64,000 nt of DNA from Rhodococcus_G sp042879035. Lineage in GTDB: Bacteria > Actinomycetota > Actinomycetes > Mycobacteriales > Mycobacteriaceae. Positions 1 through 9,290 of the stretch are shown here, one piece after another. A program made the position numbers and the translations under genes. The notes below the pieces were generated by a model, which saw only the letters and a program-made list of their open reading frames with translations, was not told the origin of the DNA and searched no databases. Every line of letters starts with the position of its first letter. The first letter of the stretch is position 1. Location of the stretch: positions 33,922-97,921 of the forward strand of contig NZ_JBIAOU010000017.1 in NCBI RefSeq assembly GCF_042879035.1, read 5' to 3'.

Positions 1-436
1 CGGAGCCGACCGCGTTCGCCGGGCCGACGTTGGCGGTGAGGGTGACGGGCTCACCCGTCTTGGCGGTCGCGGGCACCTGCAGGTCGGTGGTCGTGTTCAC
101 CGACGGGTCGGCGACCTCGACCTTCACGTTGAACGGATTGCCGCCGCGGTCGCCCGAGGACCAGGTGTTCGGGGCGCCGACGAGAACGCCGCTGTCGTAG
201 ACGCCGAACGGGTGGTTGGCGGGAACCGTGTACCTGGTCTCGGAGGACGACGGGTTGGCCGTTCTTCACCACGAACCCGCCGACGAGGAACGTGCAGCCG
301 CTGCTGCAGTGGCGGTGACGCCGCCGTCGCTGTTGTTGGTGAGGGTGGCCCGGGTGGTCACGCCGGTGTAGGTGGCGACGGCGGCCGAGGCCGCGATCAT
401 CGGTGCCGCGAGGCGACGGGGCAGACTCAGGTGCAC
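1..436 (-). pseudogene. Secreted Ig-like/adhesin-type protein, 5' part, apparently frameshifted
   Basis: The gene starts with GTG at 436 behind a strong AGGAGG site and runs off the left edge of the window. The N-terminus (VHLSLPRRLAAPMIAASAAV) looks like a signal peptide. It is followed by a short beta-rich segment (TNNSDGG) and, further on, by Pro/Thr/Val-rich sequence ending in TGEPVTLTANVGPANAVGS, typical of extracellular Ig-like repeat proteins. No single frame carries the whole product. The first frame ends in TGA at 266-268. A neighbouring frame gives the sensible stretch CSSGCTFLVGGFVVKNGQP at about 255-307, and coding quality then returns to the first frame. This implies two compensating single-base shifts. 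It could be a true pseudogene or two base errors in the assembly. The exact family is not recognised. Confidence 0.55.
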
Positions 437-601
437 GGCTACCTCCTCGGGAACCACACGAGGTGGCCCATGTTGTGATCACAGTCACATGTCAGCCGAG
501 GAAGATACCCGTCACGAAAAGATCACGAACGATTTTGCTGTACATCCGTCCAAGATTGATGGACATTCGTTCAGTTTGTGAGAACCCACTGGTGAAAGCG
601 A

Positions 602-637
602 AACCCGCCGCCCCGGACGGATCCGGGACGGCGGGTT
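602..637 (-). terminator. Terminator downstream of gltD
   Basis: An inverted repeat with outer arms AACCCGCCG and CGGCGGGTT and an inner CGGA/TCCG extension lies 41 bases after the gltD stop. It has no long T run, as is common in high-GC actinobacteria, so function is inferred from position. Confidence 0.7.
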
Positions 638-677
638 GCTGAAGAGGTGCCGGGCGACGCTGACCGGCGCCCGGTGC

Positions 678-2129
678 CTACCGCTGGGGAGCGGCTGACG
701 GCACGATCGGCGAGGGCAGTGCGGTCTCACCCTCGAGGAACTTGTCCACGGCGGCCGCGCACGCGCGACCCTCCGCGATGGCCCACACGATCAGGGACTG
801 ACCGCGGCCCATGTCACCGGCGACGAAGACGCCGTCGACGTTGGTGACCCACTCGTTCGACCGGGCGACGTTGCCGCGGTCGGTGAGGTCCACACCGAGA
901 TCGGTGAGCAGGCCGGGCTTCTCCGGTCCGACGAAGCCCATCGCGAGCAGCACCAGGTCGGTCTCGAGCTCGAAGTCCGAGCCCTCCACCTTCTGGAAGC
1001 GGCCGTCGACCATCTGCACCTCGTGCGCCTTCAGGCCGGTGACCTTGCCGTTCTCGCCGACGAACTGCTCGGTGTTCACGGAGAACACCCGCTCGCCGCC
1101 CTCCTCGTGCGCCGAGGACACCCGGTACATGAGCGGGTACGTCGGCCACGGGGTGGAGTCCGCGCGGGTCTCCGGCGGACGCGGCATGATCTCGAACTGG
1201 TGCACGATCTCCGCGCCCTGACGCAGCGAGGTGCCCAGGCAGTCGGCGCCGGTGTCGCCGCCACCGATGATGACGACCTTCTTGCCCTCGGCCGTGATGG
1301 TCGGGGCGTCGAGATCGCCGAGCTGCACGCGGTTGGCGATCGGCAGGAACTCCATCGCCTGGTGGACGCCGTCGAGCTCCCGGCCGGGGATCGGCAGGTC
1401 GCGGGCGTCGGTGGCGCCGCCGGCGAGCACGACCGCGTCGAACTCGGCCTTGAGCTCGTCCGCGGTGATGTCGACACCGACGTTGACGCCGGTCCGGAAG
1501 ACGGTGCCCTCGGACTCCATCTGGACCAGGCGGCGGTCGATGTGCCGCTTCTCCATCTTGAACTCGGGGATGCCGTAACGCAGCAGACCGCCGATGCGGT
1601 CCGCGCGCTCGAACACCGTCACCGTGTGTCCGGCGCGGGTCAGCTGCTGCGCTGCGGCCAGACCCGCCGGGCCGGAACCGACGACCGCGACCTTCTTGCC
1701 GGTGAGGCTGGACGGCCGGATCGGCTTGACCCAGCCCTCGTCGAAGGCGCGGTCGATGATCTCGACCTCGACCTGCTTGATGGTGACCGGGTCCTGGTTG
1801 ATGCCCAGGACGCAGGACGCCTCACACGGGGCCGGGCACAGCCGCCCGGTGAACTCCGGGAAGTTGTTCGTCGCGTGCAGCCGGTCGAAGCCCTCGCGCC
1901 ACCGATCCTTGTAGATCAGGTCGTTCCACTCGGGAATCAGGTTCCCCAGAGGACAACCGTTGTGGCAGAAGGGGATACCGCAGTCCATGCAGCGGCTGGC
2001 CTGGGTGCGGAGGGTGTTCGAGTCGAAGTCCTCGTACACCTCCTTCCAGTCGAGCAGGCGCAGCGGCACCGGCCGCCGGACCGGGGTCTCGCGGGAGGTG
2101 TGCTTGAGGAAGCCATTCGGATCAGCCAC
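678..2129 (-). CDS. gltD: Glutamate synthase (NADPH) small subunit
   Basis: This is the 483-residue beta subunit of NADPH-dependent glutamate synthase. It passes electrons from NADPH through FAD and Fe-S centres to GltB for glutamate formation from glutamine and 2-oxoglutarate. N-terminal cysteines at 47, 50, 55 and 59 (CMDCGIPFC...C) and a second set at 98, 102 and 106 match the family's Fe-S ligands. GSGPAG near residue 153 is the FAD-binding loop, and GGGDTGAD further on is the NADPH-binding loop. The start is GTG at 2129, giving VADPNGFLKHT, the usual N-terminus. It overlaps the 3' end of gltB by 8 bases, so the two are translationally coupled. Longer upstream readings are gltB in another frame. 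Confidence 0.96.
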   Translation of the reverse strand: MADPNGFLKHTSRETPVRRPVPLRLLDWKEVYEDFDSNTLRTQASRCMDCGIPFCHNGCPLGNLIPEWNDLIYKDRWREGFDRLHATNNFPEFTGRLCPAPCEASCVLGINQDPVTIKQVEVEIIDRAFDEGWVKPIRPSSLTGKKVAVVGSGPAGLAAAQQLTRAGHTVTVFERADRIGGLLRYGIPEFKMEKRHIDRRLVQMESEGTVFRTGVNVGVDITADELKAEFDAVVLAGGATDARDLPIPGRELDGVHQAMEFLPIANRVQLGDLDAPTITAEGKKVVIIGGGDTGADCLGTSLRQGAEIVHQFEIMPRPPETRADSTPWPTYPLMYRVSSAHEEGGERVFSVNTEQFVGENGKVTGLKAHEVQMVDGRFQKVEGSDFELETDLVLLAMGFVGPEKPGLLTDLGVDLTDRGNVARSNEWVTNVDGVFVAGDMGRGQSLIVWAIAEGRACAAAVDKFLEGETALPSPIVPSAAPQR

Positions 2130-5100
2130 GAGCTGCCTCCATGATCGCCTCGTCCACGTTCGTTCCGTTCTTCTTCGCGGTGTCGATCGCCACGAGCACC
2201 TTCTTGTAGTCGCGCGGCATGACCTTCGCGAAGTGATTGACCTGCTGCGACCAGTCGGCGAGGATGCGCGCGGCGACCTCGGATCCGGTCGTGTCCCGAT
2301 GCCGCTCGACGACGCCCTTGAGCCAGGCGAAGTCGTCGTGCTCGAGGTCCTCGAGGTCCACCAGCTCGGTGTTGAGGTTGGCCTCGAAGGACTTGTCTGC
2401 GTTGTAGACGAACGCGACACCGCCGGACATGCCCGCGCCGAAGTTGCGTCCCGTCTGGCCGAGGATGACCACACGACCGCCGGTCATGTACTCACAGCCG
2501 TGATCGCCGACGCCCTCGACGACCGCGGTCGCACCCGAGTTGCGCACCGCGAACCGCTCGCCCGCGACACCGCGGATGAACGCCTCGCCGCCGGTGGCAC
2601 CGAACAGGATGACGTTGCCGGCGATGATGTTGTCCTCGGCGACGAACCCGTCCGCCGCCTGCAGCGGCGGGCGCACCACGATGCGTCCACCGGACAGGCC
2701 CTTGCCGACGAAGTCGTTCGCGTCGCCCTGCAGCCGCAGCGTCATGCCCTTCGGCACGAAGGCGCCGAAGCTGTTGCCCGCGGAGCCGGTGAAGGTGATG
2801 TCGATGGTGTCGTCCGGCAGGCCTGCGCCGCCGTACGCCTTGGTCACCTCGTGGCCGAGCATGGTGCCGACCGTCCGGTTGACGTTGGTGATCTTCGACT
2901 CGATCTTCACGGCGGTGCCGTTGTCGATCGCCGGCCGGGCCTGGACGATCAGCTCCTGGTCCAGCGCCTTGTCTAGCGCGTGGTCCTGGGTGCCGCTGCA
3001 GTACAGGTCCTGATCCGGGAACACCGTCTCGGGCGCCGCGAGGATCGGGGACAAGTCCAGCTTGGACGCCTTCCACACCTCCTGCGCCTTCGTGGTGTCG
3101 AGCAGCTCGACCTGGCCGACCGCCTCGTTGAGGGTGCGGAAGCCCAGCTCGGCGAGCAGCTCGCGCACCTCCTCGGCGATGAACATGAAGAAGTTCTCGA
3201 CGAACTCCGGCTTGCCGGTGAAGCGGCTGCGCAGCAGCGGGTTCTGCGTCGCGACACCCACGGGGCAGGTGTCGAGGTGGCAGACCCGCATCATGATGCA
3301 GCCGGACACCACCAGCGGCGCGGTGGCGAAACCGAACTCCTCGCCGCCGAGCAGCGTCGCGATCATCACGTCGCGGCCCGTCTTCATCTGGCCGTCGACC
3401 TGCACCACGATCCGGTCACGCAGACCGTTGAGCAGCAGCGTCTGCTGGGTCTCGGCGAGGCCGAGCTCCCACGGCGCACCCGCGTGCTTGAGCGAGGTCA
3501 GCGGGGAGGCACCGGTGCCGCCGTCGTGACCGGAGATGAGCACGACGTCGGCGTGTGCCTTCGACACACCCGCGGCGACGGTGCCGACGCCGACCTCGGA
3601 GACCAGCTTCACGTGGATGCGGGCCTGCGGGTTGGCGTTCTTCAGGTCGTGGATCAGCTGAGCGAGATCCTCGATCGAGTAGATGTCGTGGTGCGGCGGC
3701 GGCGAGATCAGGCCGACGCCCGGCGTCGAACCGCGCACCTCGGCGACCCACGGGTACACCTTGTGCGGGGGCAGCTGGCCACCCTCACCCGGCTTGGCAC
3801 CCTGCGCCATCTTGATCTGGATGTCGGTGCAGTTCGTCAGGTAGTGCGAGGTGACGCCGAAACGTCCCGACGCGACCTGCTTGATCGCGGACCGACGCCA
3901 GTCGCCGTTCTCCTCGACGTCGAAGCGACGCACGTCCTCGCCGCCCTCACCCGAGTTGGAGCGGGCACCGAGACGGTTCATCGCGATCGCGAGGGTCTCG
4001 TGGGCCTCGGCCGAGATGGAGCCGTAGCTCATCGCGCCCGTCGAGAACCGCTTGACGATCTCGCTGGCCGGCTCGACCTCGTCGATCGAGATCGATTCGC
4101 GCACACCGGTCTTGAACTTGAAGAGGCCGCGCAGGGACGCCAGTCGCTCGGACTGGTCGTCGACCATCTTCGTGTACTCCTTGAAGATCGAGTACTGGCC
4201 GGTGCGGGTCGCGTGCTGCAGCTTGAACACCGTGTCCGGGTTGAACAGGTGGTACTCGCCCTCACGACGCCACTGGTACTCGCCGCCCACCTCGAGCTCG
4301 CGGTGCGCGCGCTCGGTGGGACGGTTCAGGTACGCCCGGCCGTGGCGGGACGCGACGTCGGCCGCGATCTCGTCGAGGCCGATGCCGTCGAGCTGCGAGT
4401 TCAGGCCGGTGAAGTACTCGTCGACGAGCTCCTGCGACAGGCCGATGACCTGGAACAGCTGCGCACCGGTGTACGACGCGAGGGTGGAGATGCCCATCTT
4501 GGACATCACCTTGAGCACACCCTTGCCCGCGGCCTTGATGTAGTTCTGCACACCCTTGTCGAACGTGACGCCGGTCAGCTCGCCCGACTCGATCATGTCC
4601 TCGATCGTCTCGAAGGCCATGTACGGGTTGATCGCCGCCGCACCGAAGCCGACGAGCGCCGCCATGTGGTGCACCTCGCGGGCGTCACCGGCCTCGACGA
4701 CCAGGCCGACCTTCGTGCGGGACCGCTCGCGCACCAGGTGGTGGTGCACGGCCGAGGTCAGCAGCAGCGACGGGATCGGCGCGAACGTCTCGTTCGAGTT
4801 CCGGTCGGTGAGCACGATGAACTTGGCGCCGCCCGCGATCGCCTGCGACACCTGGTGCCGGACGTTGTCGAGCGCCACGCGCAGGCCCTCACCGCCGTCC
4901 GCGACCCGGTACAGACCGGGCACGACCACCGTGCGGAAGCCGGGGAACTCACCGTCGTCGTTGACGTGGACCAGCTTCGCGAGGTCGTCGTTGTGCAGGA
5001 TCGGCGACGGCAGCAGCAGCTGCTTGCAGGAGTCCGGACCCGGGTTGAGCAGGTCGCGCTCGGGGCCGACGGTGCCCATGATGCTGGTGACGACCTCCTC

Positions 5101-6723
5101 GCGGATGGCGTCCAGCGGCGGGTTGGTGACCTGTGCGAACAGCTGCTGGAAGTAGTCGAACAGCATCCGCGGGCGGGTCGAGAGCACCGCGATCGGGGTG
5201 TCGGTGCCCATGGAGCCGAGCGCCTCGCCACCGGTCTTCGCCATCGGGGCGACGAGGAGGTTCAGTTCCTCGTTGGTGTAGCCGAACACCTGCTGACGGA
5301 TCAGCACGCGCTCGTGGTTCATGTGCACGTACTCGCGCTCGGGCAGGTCCTCCATGCGGACCAGGCCGGCGTCGAGCCACTCCTGGTACGGCTCCGCCGC
5401 GGCGAGCTCGGACTTGATCTCGTCGTCGGAGACGATACGGCCCTGCGCGGTGTCCACGAGGAACATGCGGCCCGGCTGCAGGCGGGTCTTGCGGATCACC
5501 TTCTCCGGATCGATGTCGAGGACACCGACCTCGGAGGCCATGACGACGAGGCCGTCGTCGGTGACCCAGACGCGGCTCGGGCGCAGGCCGTTGCGGTCGA
5601 GCACGGCGCCGATGACGGTGCCGTCGGTGAAGCACACCGACGCCGGTCCGTCCCACGCCTCCATGAGCGCGGAGTGGTACTCGTAGAACGCCTTGCGGGC
5701 CGGGTCCATCGACTCGTGCCGCTCCCACGCCTCGGGGATCATCATCAGCACGGCGTGCGGCAGGCTGCGGCCACCGAGGTGCAGCATCTCGAGGACCTCG
5801 TCGAACCGGGCGGTGTCGGACGCGCCGGGCGTACAGACGGGGAAGATCTTCTCGAGCTTGCCCTCGCCGAACACGTCGGACTCGATGAGCGCCTCACGGG
5901 CCCGCATCCAGTTCTCGTTGCCGGTGACGGTGTTGATCTCGCCGTTGTGGGCGACGCGGCGGAACGGGTGCGCCAGCGGCCACGACGGGAAGGTGTTGGT
6001 GGAGAAGCGCGAGTGCACCAGGCCCAGCGCGGACTCCATCCGCTCGTCCTGCAGGTCGAGGTAGAAGCTCTTGAGCTGCGGCGTGGTCAGCATGCCCTTG
6101 TAGACGATGGTCTGCCCGGACAGGCTGGGGAAGTACACCGACTCGCGGCCCGGGCCGTCGGCGCCGGCTCCGCCGTCACCGAGCTCGTGCTCGACGCGCT
6201 TGCGGATCACGTACGCGCGGCGCTCCAGATCCATACCGGTGACCGACGCATCGGCGGCGGCCAGGAACACCTGCCGGAACGTCGGCATCGCGTCGCGGGC
6301 CATCGCACCGAGCGACGAACCGTCGGTGGGGACCTCGCGCCAGCCGAGAACCGTCAGGCCCTCCTCGGCGGCGATCTTCTCGACACCCGCGGCAGCCTCG
6401 TCGGCGGCGGCGGAACCCTGCGGCAGGAATCCGATACCGGTCGCGTAGGCGCCCTCGGCGGGCAGCTCGAAGTCGATGACCGCACGGAGGAACGAGTCGG
6501 GGACCTGCAGGAGGATGCCCGCACCGTCGCCGCTGTTCGGTTCCGCGCCGGCCGCACCGCGGTGCTCGAGGTTCACCAGAGCGGTGATCGCCTTGTCGAC
6601 GATGTCGCGGCTGCGACGACCGTGCATGTCGACGACGAACGCGACACCACAGGCGTCGTGCTCGTTCGCGGGGTCATAGAGGCCCTGGGGTCCGAGAGAC
6701 CGGTGGCCTGGAAATTGCTTCAT
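2122..6723 (-). CDS. gltB: Glutamate synthase (NADPH) large subunit
   Basis: The 1533-residue alpha subunit has the full domain order. First comes an N-terminal class-II glutamine amidotransferase whose catalytic Cys25 (DACGVAFV) becomes the N-terminus after removal of a 24-residue propeptide. A central domain, the FMN/3Fe-4S synthase domain (GGTGASPLTSLKHAG, and CHLDTCPVGVATQ supplying cluster cysteines) and a C-terminal beta-helix follow. The start at 6723 (MKQFPGHRSLGPQGLYDP) fits the family; the 14 extra residues possible upstream have no support. It is the first gene of the gltBD operon and the entry point for nitrogen assimilation. Length and motifs look intact. Confidence 0.97.
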   Translation of the reverse strand: MKQFPGHRSLGPQGLYDPANEHDACGVAFVVDMHGRRSRDIVDKAITALVNLEHRGAAGAEPNSGDGAGILLQVPDSFLRAVIDFELPAEGAYATGIGFLPQGSAAADEAAAGVEKIAAEEGLTVLGWREVPTDGSSLGAMARDAMPTFRQVFLAAADASVTGMDLERRAYVIRKRVEHELGDGGAGADGPGRESVYFPSLSGQTIVYKGMLTTPQLKSFYLDLQDERMESALGLVHSRFSTNTFPSWPLAHPFRRVAHNGEINTVTGNENWMRAREALIESDVFGEGKLEKIFPVCTPGASDTARFDEVLEMLHLGGRSLPHAVLMMIPEAWERHESMDPARKAFYEYHSALMEAWDGPASVCFTDGTVIGAVLDRNGLRPSRVWVTDDGLVVMASEVGVLDIDPEKVIRKTRLQPGRMFLVDTAQGRIVSDDEIKSELAAAEPYQEWLDAGLVRMEDLPEREYVHMNHERVLIRQQVFGYTNEELNLLVAPMAKTGGEALGSMGTDTPIAVLSTRPRMLFDYFQQLFAQVTNPPLDAIREEVVTSIMGTVGPERDLLNPGPDSCKQLLLPSPILHNDDLAKLVHVNDDGEFPGFRTVVVPGLYRVADGGEGLRVALDNVRHQVSQAIAGGAKFIVLTDRNSNETFAPIPSLLLTSAVHHHLVRERSRTKVGLVVEAGDAREVHHMAALVGFGAAAINPYMAFETIEDMIESGELTGVTFDKGVQNYIKAAGKGVLKVMSKMGISTLASYTGAQLFQVIGLSQELVDEYFTGLNSQLDGIGLDEIAADVASRHGRAYLNRPTERAHRELEVGGEYQWRREGEYHLFNPDTVFKLQHATRTGQYSIFKEYTKMVDDQSERLASLRGLFKFKTGVRESISIDEVEPASEIVKRFSTGAMSYGSISAEAHETLAIAMNRLGARSNSGEGGEDVRRFDVEENGDWRRSAIKQVASGRFGVTSHYLTNCTDIQIKMAQGAKPGEGGQLPPHKVYPWVAEVRGSTPGVGLISPPPHHDIYSIEDLAQLIHDLKNANPQARIHVKLVSEVGVGTVAAGVSKAHADVVLISGHDGGTGASPLTSLKHAGAPWELGLAETQQTLLLNGLRDRIVVQVDGQMKTGRDVMIATLLGGEEFGFATAPLVVSGCIMMRVCHLDTCPVGVATQNPLLRSRFTGKPEFVENFFMFIAEEVRELLAELGFRTLNEAVGQVELLDTTKAQEVWKASKLDLSPILAAPETVFPDQDLYCSGTQDHALDKALDQELIVQARPAIDNGTAVKIESKITNVNRTVGTMLGHEVTKAYGGAGLPDDTIDITFTGSAGNSFGAFVPKGMTLRLQGDANDFVGKGLSGGRIVVRPPLQAADGFVAEDNIIAGNVILFGATGGEAFIRGVAGERFAVRNSGATAVVEGVGDHGCEYMTGGRVVILGQTGRNFGAGMSGGVAFVYNADKSFEANLNTELVDLEDLEHDDFAWLKGVVERHRDTTGSEVAARILADWSQQVNHFAKVMPRDYKKVLVAIDTAKKNGTNVDEAIMEAARG

Positions 6724-7005
6724 ACCTAGCCTTCGTGTGCGTGGAAATGCACAGACGACCAGCAACGCTGATGGCCATCACGTGGCAAAACGAGCGCCGA
6801 CACAGCGTCGGATCGGCGCGCCCACCCAGCGGTCGCCGCGGTCGGTCGGCGGGAGATTCCCGCCTCCGTCGGCGTGGCTGAGTGGCCCTCTGGACCACTG
6901 TGTGTCCAGCATGTTCCGAGAACGATAATTCAGAACCCCCACCCGGTGCCAACTTAGGTTACCCTCTTACCCCTGTTGACCTCGGGTGGAGCACCGACCG
7001 ACCGG
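6724..7005. other. gltB upstream region and TetR 3' flank; no gene seen
   Basis: This 282-base gap must hold the gltBD promoter, since gltB reads leftward from 6723. A weak Shine-Dalgarno (GAAGG) precedes the gltB ATG. A short palindrome CTGGAC...GTCCAG lies at about 6892-6911. CCACCCG/CGGGTGG arms near 6939-6990 could terminate the TetR gene, but the loop is long. No open frame or RNA gene is supported. Confidence 0.5.
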
Positions 7006-7578
7006 TCAGATCCGACCCCGTTCGGTACCGAAGAACGCGGCCAGCAATGTAACAATTCCCGGCCTCGGGTCGATCTGCTCGGCCGGCGCGGCCAGTTGGT
7101 GCAGGATCACGCCGTCCAGATAGTCGGTGAGCATTCGGCTCTGCCCGGCCGGATCCGGCGATCCGAGCATGGCCAACATCATGGTGCCCCACTCGAGCAG
7201 GTCGGCGCGACCGCTGGAGATGGGGCTCACCAGAGCGGGATCGGTCGAGGCGGCGGCGAACAGCACCAGCCGGGCCGTCGTCCGCGCCCGGTGCTCACCC
7301 GTGGCCAGCCGCACGTAGCCGGTGAGCCCGTCGGCCAGTTCGGTCAGGGTCGCGGGCAGGCGGGCGGCGCCGAGGCGGTCCCAGTCGCCGCGATCGTGCT
7401 CCACCAGCCTGACCAGTACGGCGTCCACCAGCGCGGATCGGGTGCGGAACCAGTTCGAGGTCGAGCCCTGAGGAAGTCCCGCGGCGGTGTCGACGGCGCG
7501 GTGGGTGAGGGCGCGCAGCCCCTGCGTGCCGAGAACCTCGATCGCGGCGTCGAGCGCACGCTCCCGGTTACCGGCCAT
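7006..7578 (-). CDS. TetR/AcrR-family transcriptional regulator
   Basis: This 190-residue one-domain regulator has a recognisable N-terminal TetR helix-turn-helix. ALDAAIEVLGTQGLRALTHR is followed by AVDTAAGLPQGSTSNWF with the typical recognition-helix/TSNWF pattern, then a ligand-binding C-terminal half. It is divergently transcribed from the flavin monooxygenase gene at 7676. The 97-base space between them contains four copies of the palindrome ACTAC-N4-GTAGT. This strongly suggests that the protein represses itself and the monooxygenase. The inducer is unknown. Confidence 0.9.
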   Translation of the reverse strand: MAGNRERALDAAIEVLGTQGLRALTHRAVDTAAGLPQGSTSNWFRTRSALVDAVLVRLVEHDRGDWDRLGAARLPATLTELADGLTGYVRLATGEHRARTTARLVLFAAASTDPALVSPISSGRADLLEWGTMMLAMLGSPDPAGQSRMLTDYLDGVILHQLAAPAEQIDPRPGIVTLLAAFFGTERGRI

Positions 7579-7586
7579 GAACCGGA

Positions 7587-7664
7587 CACTACAGAGGTAG
7601 TGACCGTGACTACATCAGTAGTGAAGGGCACTACATCCGTAGTTTTGTCCACTACATCGGTAGT
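7587..7664. promoter_or_regulatory. Array of four TetR-type operators, 21-bp period
   Basis: The palindrome ACTAC-N4-GTAGT occurs four times, at 7588-7601, 7609-7622, 7630-7643 and 7651-7664. All five bases of each arm are perfect in every copy, and only the four-base spacer varies (AGAG, ATCA, ATCC, ATCG). Start-to-start distance is exactly 21 bases each time, two helical turns, so all sites face the same side of the DNA. The array fills the space between the TetR gene (starts 7578, leftward) and the monooxygenase gene (starts 7676, rightward). Site occupancy by this TetR is inferred. Confidence 0.9.
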
Positions 7665-7675
7665 ACCGTGAGGTC

Positions 7676-8719
7676 ATGAGAGGCACCGCAACGATCATCG
7701 GAGGCGGTATCGGCGGACTCGCCGCCGCAGATCGCCTGGTCGCCGCCGGATGGGACGTCCGGGTGCACGAACGGGCCGCGACCCTCCCCGACACCGGTAC
7801 CGCCCTCGGCATGTGGCCGGCGGCCATGGCGGCCCTCGGCGCGATCGGAGTGAGCGAACTGATCCGTGCCGTCGGTGTCGTCCAGACCTCCGGGGCGATC
7901 CTGCGTCCCGACGGGTCGACCATCGCCCGCCTCGACGTCCGCGGAAACTCGCCGATCCTGGTGTCGCGGCCGGTGCTGCTGCGCGCGCTCGCCGAGCCGC
8001 TGCCCGCCGGCGTCCTGCGGTTCTCGTCCCCGGTGACCGAGCCGCCCACCGACGCCGATGTGGTGATCGGCGCCGACGGCATCGGCAGCACGGTCCGCGA
8101 CACCCTGTTCGGCCCGCGGTACCGGGCGCGGCCGATCGGGATGGCCGCGTGGCGCGGGTGGGTGCCCGGGAACGCGGACTCCGCGGTCGAGACCTGGGAC
8201 GCCGGGGCACTGTTCGGCGTCACCCCGCGCGACGGCGACCTGATCAACTTCTTCGCCGCCGTCCGCATCGAACCCGGATCGGCGGACGGAGGAATCCCGT
8301 TCCTGCGCAACAGATTCGGTTCGTGGCATGCCGATGTCCGCGACATCCTCGACCGGCTCGACCCGGACGCGCTGCTCCACCACGACCTGTCGCAGTCCCC
8401 GCCGCTACCGTCGTACGTCCGTGGCAACGTTGCGCTGATCGGAGACGCCGCCCACGCGATGGCCCCGAACCTGGGCCGCGGAGCATGCGAGGCGGTCGTC
8501 GACGCCGTCACCCTCGCCCGCGCGCTGACCGAGTGCCCCGACATCGCGACCGCACTGCGCCGCTACGACCGGGCCCGCCGGATCCGCACCCGCATGCTCG
8601 TGCGGGGCTCGGCGGCGCTGGCGCGGGTCGCCACGACCCACCGGGGAACACGATTGCGTGACGCGGTTCTCGGGACGGTAACGGAGGCGGGACGAAAATT
8701 GTCCAGAAATGACTACTGA
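7676..8719 (+). CDS. FAD-dependent aromatic-ring-type monooxygenase
   Basis: This 347-residue protein belongs to the group A flavin monooxygenases (UbiH/PheA/PHBH-like). It has the N-terminal FAD GxGxxG motif (IIGGGIGGLAAADRL, residues about 7-21), a middle DG motif (VVIGADGIGSTVRDTLFG) and the C-terminal GD motif (LIGDAAHAMAPNLGRGACE). Such enzymes insert one oxygen atom into small aromatic or polycyclic substrates using NAD(P)H. The substrate cannot be told from sequence. The gene is controlled, by inference, from the four-operator array just upstream and the divergent TetR regulator, an arrangement usual for xenobiotic- or antibiotic-inactivating monooxygenases. Confidence 0.9.
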   Translation: MRGTATIIGGGIGGLAAADRLVAAGWDVRVHERAATLPDTGTALGMWPAAMAALGAIGVSELIRAVGVVQTSGAILRPDGSTIARLDVRGNSPILVSRPVLLRALAEPLPAGVLRFSSPVTEPPTDADVVIGADGIGSTVRDTLFGPRYRARPIGMAAWRGWVPGNADSAVETWDAGALFGVTPRDGDLINFFAAVRIEPGSADGGIPFLRNRFGSWHADVRDILDRLDPDALLHHDLSQSPPLPSYVRGNVALIGDAAHAMAPNLGRGACEAVVDAVTLARALTECPDIATALRRYDRARRIRTRMLVRGSAALARVATTHRGTRLRDAVLGTVTEAGRKLSRNDY

Positions 8720-9290
8720 CCGCAGCGAATCGTGTCAGCTGCGGCCAGTGCTGTCGGTAACCATAGCGTGACCGGACCGTGACTTCACCCGTCTGTGGTG
8801 AGCGTCACTGCCACCTCGACTGGCGTACCGCGGCGCGACGGTCGGCGGACTTTCACCCACCCCGTCCGTACCCGGGTCGCACTGCGCGCCTCTCACCGAG
8901 CGGTCGGCGCCGGCCGATGCCGACCGCGCGCCCGACGTGTCCACCGACCCGCCGGAGCGGCGGCAACCACTCGGGCCCGGAACGAGCTCCGTTGGACGCG
9001 GTCGAGCACTCGTCGGGCGGCTCCCGCAGTTGCCGCGCCGGCCCGCGTACCCGGAACCGGGGGTCGGCTCGTTCGGATCATCCACGTGCACAGTCGGATT
9101 CGCGTCGGTGTCGACGTGGAGCCGCGGGGACAACGCAGGCCGACGGGGTTCACCGTCGGGCGGGCCATTCTGCCATTCCGGTGGCCGGAATGACCGATTG
9201 ACCGCATGGACGTGCTCATGTTCCCTGGGTCGAACCGAGATTCGCCTGGTTACCAAAGTCTTTGAAGTACAAGGTGAAGGGATTGGCTCT
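8720..9290. other. 571-base region without a supported gene
   Basis: Open frames here are Arg/Pro/Ser-rich on both strands and look like non-coding GC-rich DNA. The only structure seen is the small palindrome at 9174-9192. It may hold the promoter of the gene starting at 9291 and possibly decayed sequence. Confidence 0.5.
9174..9192. promoter_or_regulatory. Palindrome upstream of the ketosteroid-dehydrogenase-like gene
   Basis: CATTCCGG-TGG-CCGGAATG has perfect 8-base arms and lies 99 bases before the start codon at 9291. It could be an operator. It does not match the KstR or KstR2 operator patterns as I remember them. Function is inferred only from symmetry and position. Confidence 0.35.

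Noticed and set aside
2980..6729. A 1249-codon open frame on the plus strand opposite gltB
   Set aside because: It is the antisense shadow of gltB, whose own frame has full family motifs; the plus-strand product is Arg/Leu/Val-rich with no recognisable domain.
6940..6975. Iron-dependent regulator box in TTAGGTTACCCT
   Set aside because: Only the left half matches the IdeR consensus; the right half does not.
8735..9256. 173-codon minus-strand ORF before the KstD-like gene
   Set aside because: Composition is typical of non-coding GC-rich sequence (Arg, Ser, Pro), with no start site or similarity that I recognise.
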